Source: Tamarix chinensis (taxonomy: Eukaryota; Streptophyta; Magnoliopsida; Caryophyllales; Tamaricaceae). Taken from it: 64,000 nt of DNA. A program made the position numbers and the translations under genes. Location of the stretch: assembly GCA_030549775.1 (NCBI GenBank), contig CM060172.1:124423122-124487121 (forward strand). Direction: 5' to 3'. Shown one piece after another: positions 10,500 through 22,649 of the stretch. The notes beneath the pieces were generated by a model. That model made no database searches and was not told the DNA's origin. It saw nothing but the letters and a program-made list of their open reading frames with translations. Every line of letters begins with the position of its first letter. Position 1 is the first letter of the stretch.

Positions 10500-11560
10500 T
10501 GATGTGTATGGAGCATGTATATCAATATTTTATGTAGTAAGGGTATTTTAGTAAAATGTGTATAATAAGGGGAAAATGGTATTTTATAAGAGTAAATGGG
10601 ATAAAATAGTAAACATATAAGTAAGGAGGGTATTTTAGTAATTTTACATGGAAAAGAGGACAACTTGGTAATTTTGTAAAAGTAAAGGGGTAAAATGGTG
10701 ATGTAATAAAGGAGAAGGGCATTTTAGTAATTTGGCATAAAGGAAAACTATTCTGGTAATTATGTAAAGCAAAGGGGTAAAGTGGTAATTTGGTATAAAG
10801 GAAGGGTATTTTGGTAATTATGTAAAGTAAATGGGTAAAATGGTAATTTAATAAAGGAGAATAGTATTTTGGTAATTTGGTATAAAGGAAGGGTATTTCA
10901 ATAATTATGTGAAGTAAAGTGGTAAAGTGGTAATTTGGCATAAAGTAAGGGTAATTTGGTAATTTTGTAAGTAAAAGGGGCAAAATTGTAATTATAATAA
11001 TTAAGAAGGCTAATTTAGTAATTTAACCCACCAAAGAGGCAATTTGGTAATTTTAATAAGTAAGAAGGGGCAAATTGGTAATTTAACTAACCAAAAAGAT
11101 AATTTGATAATTTTAATAAAAGGGGCCATTTGGCAGTTTAATAAACCAAAATGATAATTTGGTAATTTTAATAAGTAAGAAGGACAAATTAGTAAATTAA
11201 CTAACCAAAAAGATAATTTGATAATTTTAATAAAAGGGGCCATTTGGCAGTTCAATCAATCAAAATGGCAATTTGGTAATTTTAATAAGTAAGAAGGGCA
11301 AATTGATAAATTAACCAACCAAAAGGGTAATTTGGTAATCTTAATAAATGAGAAGGAAAATTTAGTAATTTAGCCAACTAAAAAGGGCGATTTGGTAATT
11401 TAATAAGTATGTAGGATGATTTGGTAATCTAACACATGCAAGAGGTAATTTGATAATTATGCAAATGTGAAGGGTAATATGATAATTGGCAAATGAAAAT
11501 GGGTGACTTTGTAATTTTACAAATAAGGGGTGTTTTAGTATTTTTTGTAAGGATGGTGGC
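10500..11560 (+). repeat. 'GGTAATTT' short tandem repeat array
   Basis: More than 25 degenerate units of about 30-40 bp based on AATTTGGTAATTTTAATAAG and AGTAAGAAGGGCAAATT. A higher-order period of about 113 bp is visible around 11090-11290, where AACCAAAAAGATAATTTGAT plus a following AAAAGGGGCCATTTGGCAG recurs. The opposite-strand counterpart is 41560-42660. The Tyr/Phe/Pro-rich reading frames on the minus strand simply reflect the repeat. Confidence 0.85.
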
Positions 11561-12609
11561 GGTAAATTAATAACTTGCATATGGCTTGCCAATGGATTAA
11601 ATAAGTCTCCATAACCAAACCTAAGTGATATTAAATAATAATATAAGGGTGTAATATGGTGTTTGTCTCATATTCATGAAAGGGGTGTCTTAATTATTAA
11701 TCGTGCATGGTGATGTGTGTTGGATGTGATATAAGGGCATGCTAGAGTTAAGTGTTTTATGATCCTTCGATGTGGACTAATCAAACTCTAAGACCATATT
11801 ATGATTATCATGTGATAACCCTTATGGCATATGAATAAATGTAAATGAATCCTGAATTGGAATTAGATGATATATGGATGGGCTTAGTGGTTTCTTTTGT
11901 AACACCCCCAAATTTACTACTGAAAATTTTTGTTTAAATTAAAGGGTTAGTGGAAGCCAAAGGATAAAACCGTAAACTCAGGGGCGTTACCGCCACACTT
12001 AGTACCAGACCGGTTCACTCCTACCATTCCAGTACTAAGTGCCAAGGCTAAATCCGGTCAAGATCAAGCGCGAAGTATCATAAAACACGAGTCGACAACT
12101 AACATAAATCATTAAAGAAATACCAATCAAATAGAAGGTAGAATACGATTTTAGGATTACAACCCGAGAGTATGTTTATCAAAACGGGAAACATAACACA
12201 AGGTACAACGGGATATAGAAATATAAAATCCGATAACAGCAAATGAGTCCGGCCGATCCGCTCTCAGTCCCCAAGTCAGGTTAGGCTCAACACTCTGCCC
12301 CACCCGATGCCTTGTAGGTATTGTAGGCATCGAAGACACAGTCTCCTACCTGCACAAGATCAAAGGGGTCTTCTGCTTGTGGGAATGAGCAGCACCCATG
12401 AAACAGATGATCAGTATGCTACGTATTGAGTAAGGTAATATACGAGCTAAGGCCAACACGTAGAGCATATAACACAAGAACAGGCGCATAGGCATCATAC
12501 AATAACACAAATGATAAGATCTGATTACCTTTCGGTTGACTTATTCTTTATCCTGCTTAACAGTTCATTCATTCCACACATACTCTTTTAATAGTCCATG
12601 TGAGTGCGT

Positions 12610-12920
12610 GTACCCCACTATTATAGCCGATGGACCAGAAAGCATACACTCAGGGCAGAACGCTCCTAACCACTATTATTTGCCGGTGGACCGGTCTGGC
12701 CCCGACTCACATGGTGTTTCGCTGTAAGTATTTAGTGTATTTCCCATGGTTTAACTTACTTACTTCGGTTTGTCGAGCACGAAATCCCCCACTATTATAG
12801 CCGGTGGACCGAAAATCATACAGGGTAAAACGCTCCTGACCACTATTGTTTGCCGGTGGCATGGTCTCCAAGGCACCCTGGCTCCTGGCCACTATTATTT
12901 GCCCGTGGACCGGTCTGGGC
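12610..12920 (-). repeat. CCACTATTATAG-CCGGTGGACCGG module array
   Basis: Five to six modules in reverse orientation, for example CCCACTATTATAGCCGGTGG near 12788 and CCACTATTATTTGCCGGTGG near 12671. The two-sub-array layout and the CACATGGTGTTTCGCTGTAA spacer are the same as in the plus-strand copies. Confidence 0.8.
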
Positions 12921-14229
12921 TCAGCTCAACAATCTTTCACTTTACATGATTAGTGTCTTATCTGTGTCTTATTAGATAACATTCCACCCTTAACATGCAT
13001 GTCATCGATGTTCTACTACTTTTTTCTCAATAGGGCTCGTCCCATATTTTGAGACTCCTGCATCCCTTATCACGCCCTGACATCCTTTCCCCCTTATGCT
13101 CACACATAATGAAAGACCAACTCCTGAGAGTGTAGGTTAAGCCCAACACCCTATGACATCGACCCCGCCTATTCTCAACCTCTAGGGTTTTCCCCTTGGA
13201 AACCCTAATTGGACTTATGTGGCCCAACTTCTTCTCGCTTACTCTACCATTACTTGTTCCTCGCCCCGCATCTCATCCTTATTAGGTCAAACCCCAAGGT
13301 GTATCACTTTACTCCTTGACCTCACATGTGACCGGCAAAACCCTAGTTGGCCACATCAAACCCTAGTACCTTACTTCTTCCACAAGTAACCTCTCTCTTT
13401 TTATCCTAAAGTCTCTTCTTTCACATGGAAAACCCATACTCATCTTTTATATAAATGAATTCTCACTATTAACCCATACTCCACCTTCCTTAATCATTCT
13501 TACCTTTGTACTTCCCAAATTTCCATTTTCTCCCAAAAACCCTAATCGGGTCCCTTATACACCCTTGCACCAACCTACATACTATTTTTCATCCCGAGTC
13601 TCCAATCACTCCACAACTCTCCCATTCTCTTATTTACACCCTAAATCAACTTTTCTCACGTAAGATTCACCCCCAAGTAAGATTTAGCCATCCCATGCAA
13701 ACACCCCAAGTCCCCATGCAAATTTTAAGACTCCCATGCATGGTTCCCATCTCTCATTTATTTTGGTCATTCCTTCATCTTAAATTTTCTCTCATGGATC
13801 ATGAGGTACTTAGGTCAACCTCATATCCCCCTTAGTGAACTCACTTCCCATTTCTTTCTTGTTATCCTTATATTCCCAATTCATATTATTAGTTGTCCTA
13901 ACATGCATGTCCTAGAGGGCCATATCATATCACATCATAAACATCATACATATATGTACATATCAGGCTCATGTCATAGGAAGCACATACAAACATACCT
14001 CAACTCTAAGCTGCGCTACACATAAGACAAGTTATCCACAATCATATAATACCCGACATAGCATGGCATATATAACATTCAAAACATACAGGTCACACAT
14101 CACACAAGGGCCTTAGCTTCGTCCTTACCTAAAGCGACACCGGACTTGGAGTACGCTCCTATAACTCCTTAGGGTTTTGGTTAGGATCACCTATAAAACA
14201 GAAAATACTAAGTATTAGTTTCCCTCAAA

Positions 14230-15065
14230 AGTACCATCATCTCTTATTCTAGTTTAAGATTAGTATTATTATTATTAAAGAGGGTATTATACGAAAACTA
14301 GGGTTTTTACCTTAAAATTAGTATACTAAATATTACTGGTCAAAATATGTTTATTTTTAATATTTATTGTTACACTTATATTATTAGACCCGTTAGCTCT
14401 ATTCTTAAAATAATAGTGTTCGTGCTAACCATAGTAAAATAGTGATAATAATAATAATAAAACTAATAATAGTAACGCTAATGTTTATAGTGATAGAACC
14501 TTAACATCTCTCTTCTTTTTTTTAAAGACTAAAGTCAACTATAGTGTTAGGATTCGACTAACAATATAATAGTTGCGATATTATCAAAGTACTAGTATTC
14601 CTTGGGATAATAACGATAAATGTCATATTTTGGATAATAATAACTTAAGGGTTTAAAATTTTATATTAATAAAAGTAATGATGGGCAAGGTCGCCATTAA
14701 CAATGTTAGTAAAGAAAATAAGGATAATGATAAAGGTAGTACTAATAGTGATAATAACAATATTACTAAAATACCTTTGGTTTAAGTAATAGTGGCAGTA
14801 ATAGTGTCATTAATAATAGAAATAATAATGTTAATAGTAATAATAATATAGTAGTAAGATAATGATAATAAGCCACATCTAGTATTAGTGGTAGTGATAG
14901 AGATAGTAATAAGAGTAATAACAATAATAGGAATAATAATAATAATAATAATAATAAGGATAACCATCTTAATGTTAAAGTTGTTTCCTTTTTAATAATA
15001 TACCCTAGTTAACTATCTCTGAAATTAGGTTAGGAAAATAAGGATGGTACATAATAATATTAAGT

Positions 15066-15139
<74 letters not shown>

Positions 15140-15200
15140 AGTAATAATAGTAATAATATTATTATTATTAAGGATAATATCATTAATATTAGATAAAATT
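14230..15200 (-). repeat. TAA/TGA trinucleotide microsatellite inside LTR
   Basis: Imperfect (TAA)n with a clean run of (TAA)n then (TGA)n at about 15070-15140. It occupies the position held by microsatellite in every full copy of this LTR group, so it appears to be a standing part of the element. Confidence 0.85.
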
Positions 15201-15239
15201 ACTAACACTTATAGAAAATAGTTTTAATGATTGGGGGAG

Positions 15240-16500
15240 TTGGAAAACCACCTAAGGTCAATGGTAGACCGGCAGCGGCGCGTGGCGGCGGCGACGGCAG
15301 CGATGGAGGAGGAAGAGAGGTGGAAAGATCAAGGTGTAGGCTAGAGGAGGGGGAATAGAGAGGAGTTTGAGGTGGAGGAAGATATAGTAGGTGAAGAGGG
15401 GTGGAATGAGGGTGGTGGCGTGGTTGGGAGTGGCGACGCGCGGTGGTTGGCACTGCGGCCGAAGGTGGTGGAGGGTGGTGGAAAATGGGGGAGATAGAAG
15501 GAGAGGGAGGCAGGGAAAGATGGAGGTATGGGGAGGTAGAGGGAGGTCTGCTGGACATTTTGGAGGGTGGTGGAGGTGTTGGTTGCGGCGAGGGTGGCGG
15601 TAGGAGGTGGCGCGAGGGGTGGCGAAGGGCTGGAGATGGCTGCTCGGGGTGGTGACTTCGCATGGCTGGGGCGGCATGTGCAGGGCAAGGCAAGGGGTGG
15701 CGGTGGTTTGGATTTGTAGAGGGAAGTGCGAGGGAGGTTCCGGTGGGCGGCGGTTGTCGCGGAGATCATCGGCGGCGACAGAAAGCTCAACTTTTTGGGC
15801 GGCGGCGAGGCAGAGTTTTGGGGCTATTTCGAAAAAAAGAGACTGGCTATGGATGCTAATGGGGGGTATTTATAGGCAATTTGGAGGGGGGAAACGGCGA
15901 AGGAGGGAGAGGGCACGCGGGGCAGGTGCGACAGGTCGCCGAACGGCGGTGGCAGCTAGCGCATGCCCTGCAAATTACAGGGTGTGTTTGGCTCGGTATG
16001 GGGAAAAGGAAAGGGAGCAGTACGCGTGATGGGAAGGACGAGCAGGTTGGGTCGAAATGGGAAAGGAAAGGGACGGGAATGGCAGGAGAGGACGGCCGGA
16101 CGGGCAGGTGGCTGTTAGTGGTGCAGGCTGTGAGTTGTAGGCCTGGCGCGAGGAGGAATTCGACAGGCGTGGTGGACCGGGCGGTCCAGGGGAAAATGGA
16201 AAGGAGGGGGAGTCGCCCGGTTTGGAAACAATCATCATAAGGTCTTTAAACAAAACACGACGTTTCAGTGGGTAGAGGATCAAAGCGTTGCGTCGTGTTG
16301 TTGGTTTGGCAACGGTTATTTTCATTAAACGAGACGCAGTGTCTCAGCGGGTGGAGGGACAAAACGTTGCGTCTGGTTGCTGCAACAAAGGGCCAAACGG
16401 TGCTGGGCCGCGGGGAAGGAGAAGGAAAGGAGGGGGTTGGGCCGCGGGCAAGCCCAACCGTCGAGAAGAAGAAGGAGAGATAGGAAAAGAAAAAAAGAAG
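15240..16500 (-). other. GC-rich purine-strand block of the nested LTR
   Basis: About 1.25 kb of G/A-rich, GC-high sequence with several overlapping open frames on both strands (for example 15202-15790 and 15607-16240). Composition alone explains them: Pro/Ser/His/Thr-rich on one strand and Gly/Arg-rich on the other. The equivalent blocks at 34500-35600 and 48650-49780 do not keep one frame. I call no gene. Its position just inside the AT-rich LTR end would fit a regulatory or leader region. Confidence 0.6.
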
Positions 16501-18593
16501 AAAAGAAAGAAAAAAGGGAAAAAGAAGATATTAAGTATTTTAGTTTTACATAAATATTTAGAGTATTTTTCTTGGGGTACCCAGAATAAGAATATTTAAA
16601 TATTTAAATAAAAATATTAAACCTCCTTCTTAGGCTAATTTAGGGCTCTTTTAAAAATATTCTTCCTAACTCCTTTTTAATTTACACAAAGCCCAAATTT
16701 TCCTCCTTTATAAAAATATTTATAATTTCCTATTAATTTGCCCTACATGATCCCTCTTAATCTAAATAGAATAATAAATTAAATTAATTTCCCAATAAAT
16801 CCTTATTTAATGGCATATTTCCAAAATAATTAATTTTGGGGTATTTCATATTTAGGCTAACATGGATAATTGTATGAATAAGGAATACTTTACAATGACA
16901 AAAACAAATAGGAATGAATAAGTATGTGGTTGTTGTATTTCTTGTGGTCACATTCATTAAGATGTTAATAATTAAAAGGGAAGACTTCGAGATCAGGAAT
17001 GGTGGCTCTTTAGGGGTCGCTACCCTAAATACATGGTTTAGCTCATGATTATTTTGGTATTTGCTAGTATGCCTTAGTGCCCCAGTCAGATCCTACACCT
17101 TACTCTATCTTAGCTCTACATATCTATTTAGGGGTTATGCATACTATTCTTGATAAAATGTTTGTAAACACTTTTATCTATTATCTACCTTTTCACCACC
17201 ACTTTAGAGGTTGATATTTTTAATTATCGTCTGATACTTGTACCACCTTATCCTTGCATCTGGCATAAGTTGAACATTAAGGTCTATCCCATGTTAGGTG
17301 CGATAGTGACACCCCAACTTTGTATTTTACTTCTGTTAAAACATAATTTAAAATAAAATTTTTGGTAGTTAAAATTAGGATTATTACACACGACTCTGCT
17401 ATGATTCCTCAATCCTTCCTCATTAGGGGTTGGGAGTCATTTTTTGATGCATGTGTTTACCTACATCGCCATTTTCAAAGACTTGGTGCAAGCGATATTT
17501 ACTCATATCTCGGGTACGAATATCAATTGTTCATTAGTTCTCATCCAACATCAACATTCGTTTATCACTCATGTGACTTGAACTACTAGAATGGTCCATC
17601 ATTTCCCCTCCCCTCCTATTTACCCTTATTTTCACCATCATCCATGATCGAAATTCAACGCCTTCCTCCCATTCCCCACAAAACAACCAACCATGCATAC
17701 CCCCACCTTCAAACTTCCAATATGGTATTATCCATTTTCAATAGGGTTCTAATTAACATTCCAAGGAGTGTATCCTCTTGGAAGTACATGATCAGAATTT
17801 TTGAAAGTAAAATTTAATTATTTTGGAAATTTAAGACAAATAAACATCTTGTTTGATGTTATTAGATGATGAGCATTTTTATTTTTTTGTTCATTAAGGG
17901 CTATGTTTAGTATTTTTCTAATTTATGTTTAAATATTTTCTCATTAAATTTATAGTATTATATTAATGATTGATTGGTTGTGTGCTTAAGAGTTTGTATT
18001 TGAAGAGAAAAAAAAGTAATCTAAAACTAAACATATATGAATGAATTACAACATCCAATATATAGATGTATCAATAATATAATACCTGTAACAACAACGA
18101 TTAACAACTACAATCCTTCGAATCATCCCTAACGGTATTAATTATCACGACCTTTTGGATATGATAATCTTTTTTTAAATAATATCAATATTATGTATAT
18201 TTAGATGAGCATTTTAAGCTCAAACAATTATTTTATAACCATAACCTTTTTTTTAAATAATAATATTTTAAATAATTTTTCACACTAAATAAAATAAAAT
18301 AAACGACAACTATCAACAACTAATAGCTAACAATTATAATTTTTTATAAAATAAAAACAATACCGGAACGGTATACGTGTTATCCAACTTCTACCGATAA
18401 AGATGCATGTTATTCATCTCTATTCTCTAAGATGGAAGATACGTGTCAACACTATCACTCATCAAATACAACTTCGTAGCTGCGCAATGTATATAAGATA
18501 AGAGTAACAATTGTTAGAGAGAAAGAAAAGAACAAAGCAAATTAATTAATTAATACAAAGTTCAAACCTAATGAGATAAAATACTACATATAT

Positions 18594-18612
18594 CGACACG
18601 CTGTCGCTGGAC
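18594..18612 (+). promoter_or_regulatory. CGACA...TGTCG inverted repeat shared by three promoters
   Basis: CGACA-CGC-TGTCG in copy 1, CGACA-TC-TGTCG in copy 2 (near 52196-52210) and CGACA-TGT-TGTCG in copy 3 (near 58856-58870), about 0.5-0.9 kb before each start codon. The half-sites match those of the zinc-deficiency response element RTGTCGACAY bound by Arabidopsis bZIP19/bZIP23, but they are in everted order. It is therefore not a canonical element. A TGACGACAC stretch conserved in the copies follows about 75 bp downstream. Confidence 0.35.
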
Positions 18613-19320
18613 AAAGGGAAATTATGCGGCTAATCCAGTGGTGCGTTTAGCGAAACTACTTCTTATTTGTATGGAATGACGACACTATGTGCACACACTC
18701 CCTCTACCTTCCGGAGCTGAAATTTTGCGAGGCTTGGCGGTAGAATACTATTCGCCTTCATCTCTTCCATCATCGCGGCACTCTTAAAAGACCATTTTGT
18801 CCATATCGTCGTCATCCTGCGCTCCACTCTAGCCTGTGTATATACAGGTAAAGGCAAAGCACCATAGCGGCATATGGCGGGTTTAATGGTCATCATCTAT
18901 TGTCAGAGTTATTTCTCAGGGGCAACTTCGGAGAAATGAAGACTCAAAAGTCTGGGATTCTTCATCAATCCAGCTGAATAGATCGGAGCATATGAAAACA
19001 TATGGGGGCAGTTTTTTATCAGCCGTCCTTTCTAGTTCTTACTATCCATCACCCATTTCTCCACTGACTCACTCACTCGTTCACTCATTTCAAATAGTCT
19101 CTCTCTCCCTCTCACTTTTTCTCTCTCCCCTCCAGCCGACTCTCGCAGTCAAACCGTCTCCCTCTCTTTTTGTATTCAGTTTTCTTTTAGTTTATGTTCA
19201 AAAGAAATTATTCTTTCTTTCTTAGCCATTGAATATGTTGTTATTTATAACTCTGCACGATGACCGTCGTCAAAATCCTTATTCTCTACCATCTTTTCTC
19301 TTTTCCTCATTCCTTCTTCA

Positions 19321-19328
19321 TATAAATA
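19321..19328 (+). promoter_or_regulatory. TATA box of ZIP copy 1
   Basis: TATAAATA, 84 bp before the start codon. It sits in a stretch (CTTCTTCATATAAATACCTT) kept nearly unchanged in copy 2 (52649) and copy 3 (59630). Transcription would start roughly at 19350, giving a short leader. Confidence 0.7.
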
Positions 19329-19404
19329 CCTTCTCCTGTCCATCACATTCACTCGTCCCTTTCCTTTCGCCATTTTTCCTTAACCTGATCGATTATATTC
19401 AAAT

Positions 19405-22400
19405 ATGGAAAAGGTACCAAGAACCGATCATTTCTTCACCGGCTTCATCATCACCATCCTCCTCTCAGCAACACTAGTATCCTCAGAGTGTACATGCGAG
19501 GAAGATGATTTACAGAAAGACAGCAACTCTGCTACGCTCAAACTCCGAATCGCAGCAATCTTCTTAATCCTAGCAACCGGAACCATAGGCGTTGCGATTC
19601 CAATACTCGGTAAGAAGATCTCATCACTACGTCCTGAATCTAACCTGTTCTTCATGATCAAGGCATTTGCCGCTGGAGTAATTCTAGCGACAGGATTCAT
19701 ACACGTTTTGCCTGAATCGTTTGAAAGATTAAGTTCGCCTTGTTTGGGCGAGAGTCCGTGGCATAATTTTCCGTTTACTGGATTTATTGCTATGGTTGCT
19801 GCAATCGGTACTTTGATGATTGATTCTAGTGCCGCGGGGTATTATAGAAGGATGCATTTCAGGAAGATTAATGATGGTGGTGTCGGTGGTGATGTTGAGA
19901 AGACTGGCGAACATGCTGGTCATCTTCATGTTCATACTCATACTAGTCATGGCCATGCTCATGGGGCTAGTGAGTCGGTGTCCGAGGAAGATTTGAATAA
20001 ATTGGAACTCATCAGGCATCGGGTCACTTCTCAGGTAACTAACGACCATTGAGTGCTCGGTTTCATTGATTGTTAATGCCATACAAAACATTCCGGTGGT
20101 TGGATTCCCGTCTACTTTAAAACGAGACCGTCCACATGAAAGTTCAATCATTAATGAAATAGTATTTGGTGTAATTTGATTCTATTGAATGCGAGTATCC
20201 ATGCATCTTTGCTTTGACTAACCCTTTTTTTTTTTTTTTTTTTAAACTTATGGCGCTTTATTAGGTTCTAGAGTTGGGGATTTTGGTCCACTCGGTGATT
20301 ATTGGAATAACAATAGGCGCTTCACACAGCCTTGATACCATTAAGACCCTCACGGCTGCTTTGGCTTTCCATCAATTCTTTGAGGGTATGGGACTCGGCG
20401 GATGCATTACACAGGTATAATGATAAAAAAATAAAAAGACCTTTGCTTTTTGAGGTTTACCCAATTTTGAGAAAACCAAACATAAAGTTTGCAAGGAGAT
20501 AAGTGTAAATGGGTTGTTTGTTAGGTTGTTGTGTACCTTTTTTAGATTAAGGTCACAGACCCTTTTTCATACCATATTGTTGAAAAAAAAAAGTCTTTTA
20601 TTTAGTGGGGCTAGAGTTTGATTACTAACACATCCTTAATGTAGACATTTTGTCTTAGCTATGAGACCATGTGTATATTATTATTGCTTAGTCATTATTG
20701 AAGGTTGTCTTTTTTCTTTAAAAAAATTTCTTTAGTTCTTGTACAAAAGTTGCCTTTTTGAGATTTGAATAAATATTTTTTAAAAATGTGATTTTTGGAC
20801 CGTTGATTCTTAAAAGTTCTATTAGATATATCAAAAGTATTAGTCTATTGTTAGTCATTATTACCGTTTTAAAGATTCTTGAAATAAAATTTGTTTACCT
20901 CGATAACTTATACTTTACTTTATGAAATATTATATATAAGTTCTAAAAGATATATCTAAAGTATTAACTATTCTTCATTCTTAATCAAATAAATCACTCT
21001 TTATCTAATATGTTCATTATGTACAATCCACACATTATGGTTTTACCCTCACAATGTGAAATACAATCACAAGTTTTGCAAGTGCAAAACCCTCTTGGTA
21101 GTAGCCTACCCTAGAGTATGACAAGACAAAATACTTGTAGTAAGAGAGCATGTCTTAAGGTTTACTTGCTCTATTGATCTAAATCGTTCAAAAAGGGAAA
21201 AAACAAAAACAAAGTACTTGTAAAATTGCCGTCGTGCTTATCCTTGACTCTTCATATGATGCCATAGAGTGTGAATAGAGATATACGCACATCTATTATA
21301 TTGTTATTTTTTTCAACCTTATCGTGATAAACCCTTTTAATGTTGTATTAGTGATAAGAATTTACATTTAATGGGGTTCAACATGATCATCAACCTACCT
21401 TAAGGTAGACATTTTGGCTTAAATGTCATTGATTTCTAATGCATACTTCCATGGCTCAATTGATGTCAACTATCCAAGACTCTTTTTTTATTATTATTAA
21501 AGATGAATTTTTAAGATTTGAAATATTTTTTTACTCCTTTCGTTTAAAAAATAAAGTTATTTTAACAATTTACATACTTTTTAAAAAAATTAATAAATAT
21601 CGTTTTAAATTTTTACTTACACCCTTTATTAAAATACTGTAAAATATATAATGCATAGATAATGTAAATAAAAATTGAAAAGTAGATTTTTACTTTTTAA
21701 TGTGTTTTTTTATACAAATATTTAGTGATAGATTGACTCACTTTTTTTTTATACGGACGGAGTATTAAATATGTAATCTCTCAACAATTGAACAGTTTTA
21801 TTTAATAAGTACTTTATGTATAAACTCTTTTAAGGGATTATAATTCTATTGCTATTAATTATCATTAGGTTTTAATGTTTAGCTTTGGAAGGATAATTTT
21901 AATATAGACATGCTTAGTGGACTATTATATATTTCGTAATAGTACATATTAATTTTATAAAGACTTGTATAAAGTATTATTAATTTTTAGTCACCGCTAA
22001 CACTTTTTTTCTTTTTTGAGACAACCATCGCTATTTTTCAATGCTTACTATTTGAAAGATTTTCATAGTACAGACATGGTTTCTATTCATTGTACTCTAT
22101 GTAATATTATGTTAATATCTAAAAGATATACCGGATCCATTATTCTAAATTCATTACTAATCCAATAAATCACCCGTTAGCTCATTGTGTAACCTTCTAA
22201 TCATCATAATCAGCCTCATCCTCTTTAGGGTACGAAATATGAGAAAATGTTATGCAACTCTTTTGATCGTGTCCTACCCCTTAGTTGCCTTCACTTGAAC
22301 GCCATTGATACATAAATGACATGTTTCTGACAAAAATGTGTAGGCCAGATTCGATAACAAGACTACAATGCTTATGGGACTCTTTTTCTCCCTAACGACG

Positions 22401-22649
22401 CCGCTTGGGACCGCTATTGGCATCGGAATATCCAACAGTTACAGTGAAAATAGTCCAACATCTCTTATTGTTCAAGGAGTGCTAGATTCAGCCTCGGCAG
22501 GAATATTGATATATATGGCTCTAGTTGATCTACTAGCAGCAGACTTCATGAACCCAAAGGTGCAAAATAACACAAGTCTTCAGTGGGGTGCTAACATTTC
22601 CTTGCTCCTAGGAGCAGGGTGTATGTCCGTCTTGGCTAAATGGGCATAA
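19405..22649 (+). CDS. ZIP family zinc/iron transporter, copy 1 (361 aa, 3 exons)
   Basis: Probably moves Zn2+ and/or Fe2+ into the cytosol across the plasma membrane, as plant ZIP/IRT proteins do. Exons are 19405-20034, 20265-20414 and 22344-22649, with GT-AG introns of 230 and 1929 bp and in-frame junctions after Gln210 and Gln260. Residues 1-27 look like a signal peptide, followed by a Cys/acidic stretch (CTCEEDD). TM1 is about 47-68, TM2 82-103 ([15 protein letters not shown]) and TM3 121-147. A variable loop follows with the metal-binding [18 protein letters not shown] at 170-187. TM4 has [12 protein letters not shown] (His219) and TM5 HQFFEG (His246, Glu250), the usual transport-site residues. 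TM6-TM8 end in LLAKWA. Length and ending match plant ZIPs. The start is the ATG 84 bp after the TATA box, shared by the other copies. Which metal it carries cannot be told from sequence. TM5 has Thr240 and Ala244 where copy 3 has Met and Ser. Confidence 0.95.

Larger units (their letters stand above)
11898..16848 (-). mobile_element. Nested giant LTR, minus strand, about 5 kb
   Basis: The left boundary is TGTAACACCCCC and the right boundary is GGGGTATTTCA. Flanking pentamers TCTTT (11893-11897) and TATTT (16849-16853) fit a TSD with one substitution. The interrupted host sequence, CTTAGTGGTTTCTTT joined to AGGCTAACATGGATAATTG, aligns base for base with the uninterrupted relative on the other strand near 41210-41260. 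That confirms insertion. Internal parts in reverse order: hairpins (12370-12432), module array (12610-12920), telo-box repeats (13650-13760), exon-like block (14115-14190), TAA microsatellite (14230-15200), a purine/GC-rich block (15240-16500) and an AT-rich end. Confidence 0.88.
8975..17388 (+). mobile_element. Giant LTR variant B, split by a nested LTR
   Basis: The left end TATAATAACCCAAAAATTC is a decayed TGTAACACCC start. The right end GGATTATTACA is at 17388. Removing 11898-16848 leaves about 3.46 kb. The left part has an AT-rich end, a pyrimidine block (9300-9720) and a 1.1-kb array of 'GGTAATTT' repeats (10500-11560). It is homologous on the opposite strand to 40936-43846 plus 50080-50104. 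Relative to that copy it lacks the TATAATAG-module part between about 17120 and 17160. The frames at 9430-9681 and 9857-10054 are low-complexity and not credible genes. No clear TSD was found. Confidence 0.65.
17389..19404 (+). promoter_or_regulatory. ZIP copy 1 upstream region, duplicated with the gene
   Basis: This 2-kb stretch has no credible gene but is homologous to the upstream regions of ZIP copies 2 and 3 (51170-52732 and 56719-59713). The segment 18590-18960 is the best conserved. Compared with copies 2 and 3, about 0.86 kb (the counterpart of 57160-58040) is absent near 17815. A CT-rich microsatellite-like tract lies at 19088-19135. A TATA box follows at 19321. Confidence 0.75.

Noticed and set aside
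10522..10983. 153-codon minus-strand frame rich in Tyr, Pro and Phe
   Set aside because: It is the translation of the AAATTACC short-repeat array. The counterpart array at 41560-42660 has no matching frame.
15202..15790. Overlapping frames of 139-163 codons on the minus strand, rich in Pro, Ser, His and Thr
   Set aside because: Composition is that of a CT-rich repeat block. Several frames are open at once, and the equivalent blocks in other LTR copies do not keep any one frame.
19428..19700. Antisense frame of 90 codons opposite ZIP exon 1, repeated at 59737-60009 and within 52708-53196
   Set aside because: Conservation is explained by the sense coding sequence. It has no start context, domain or promoter of its own.
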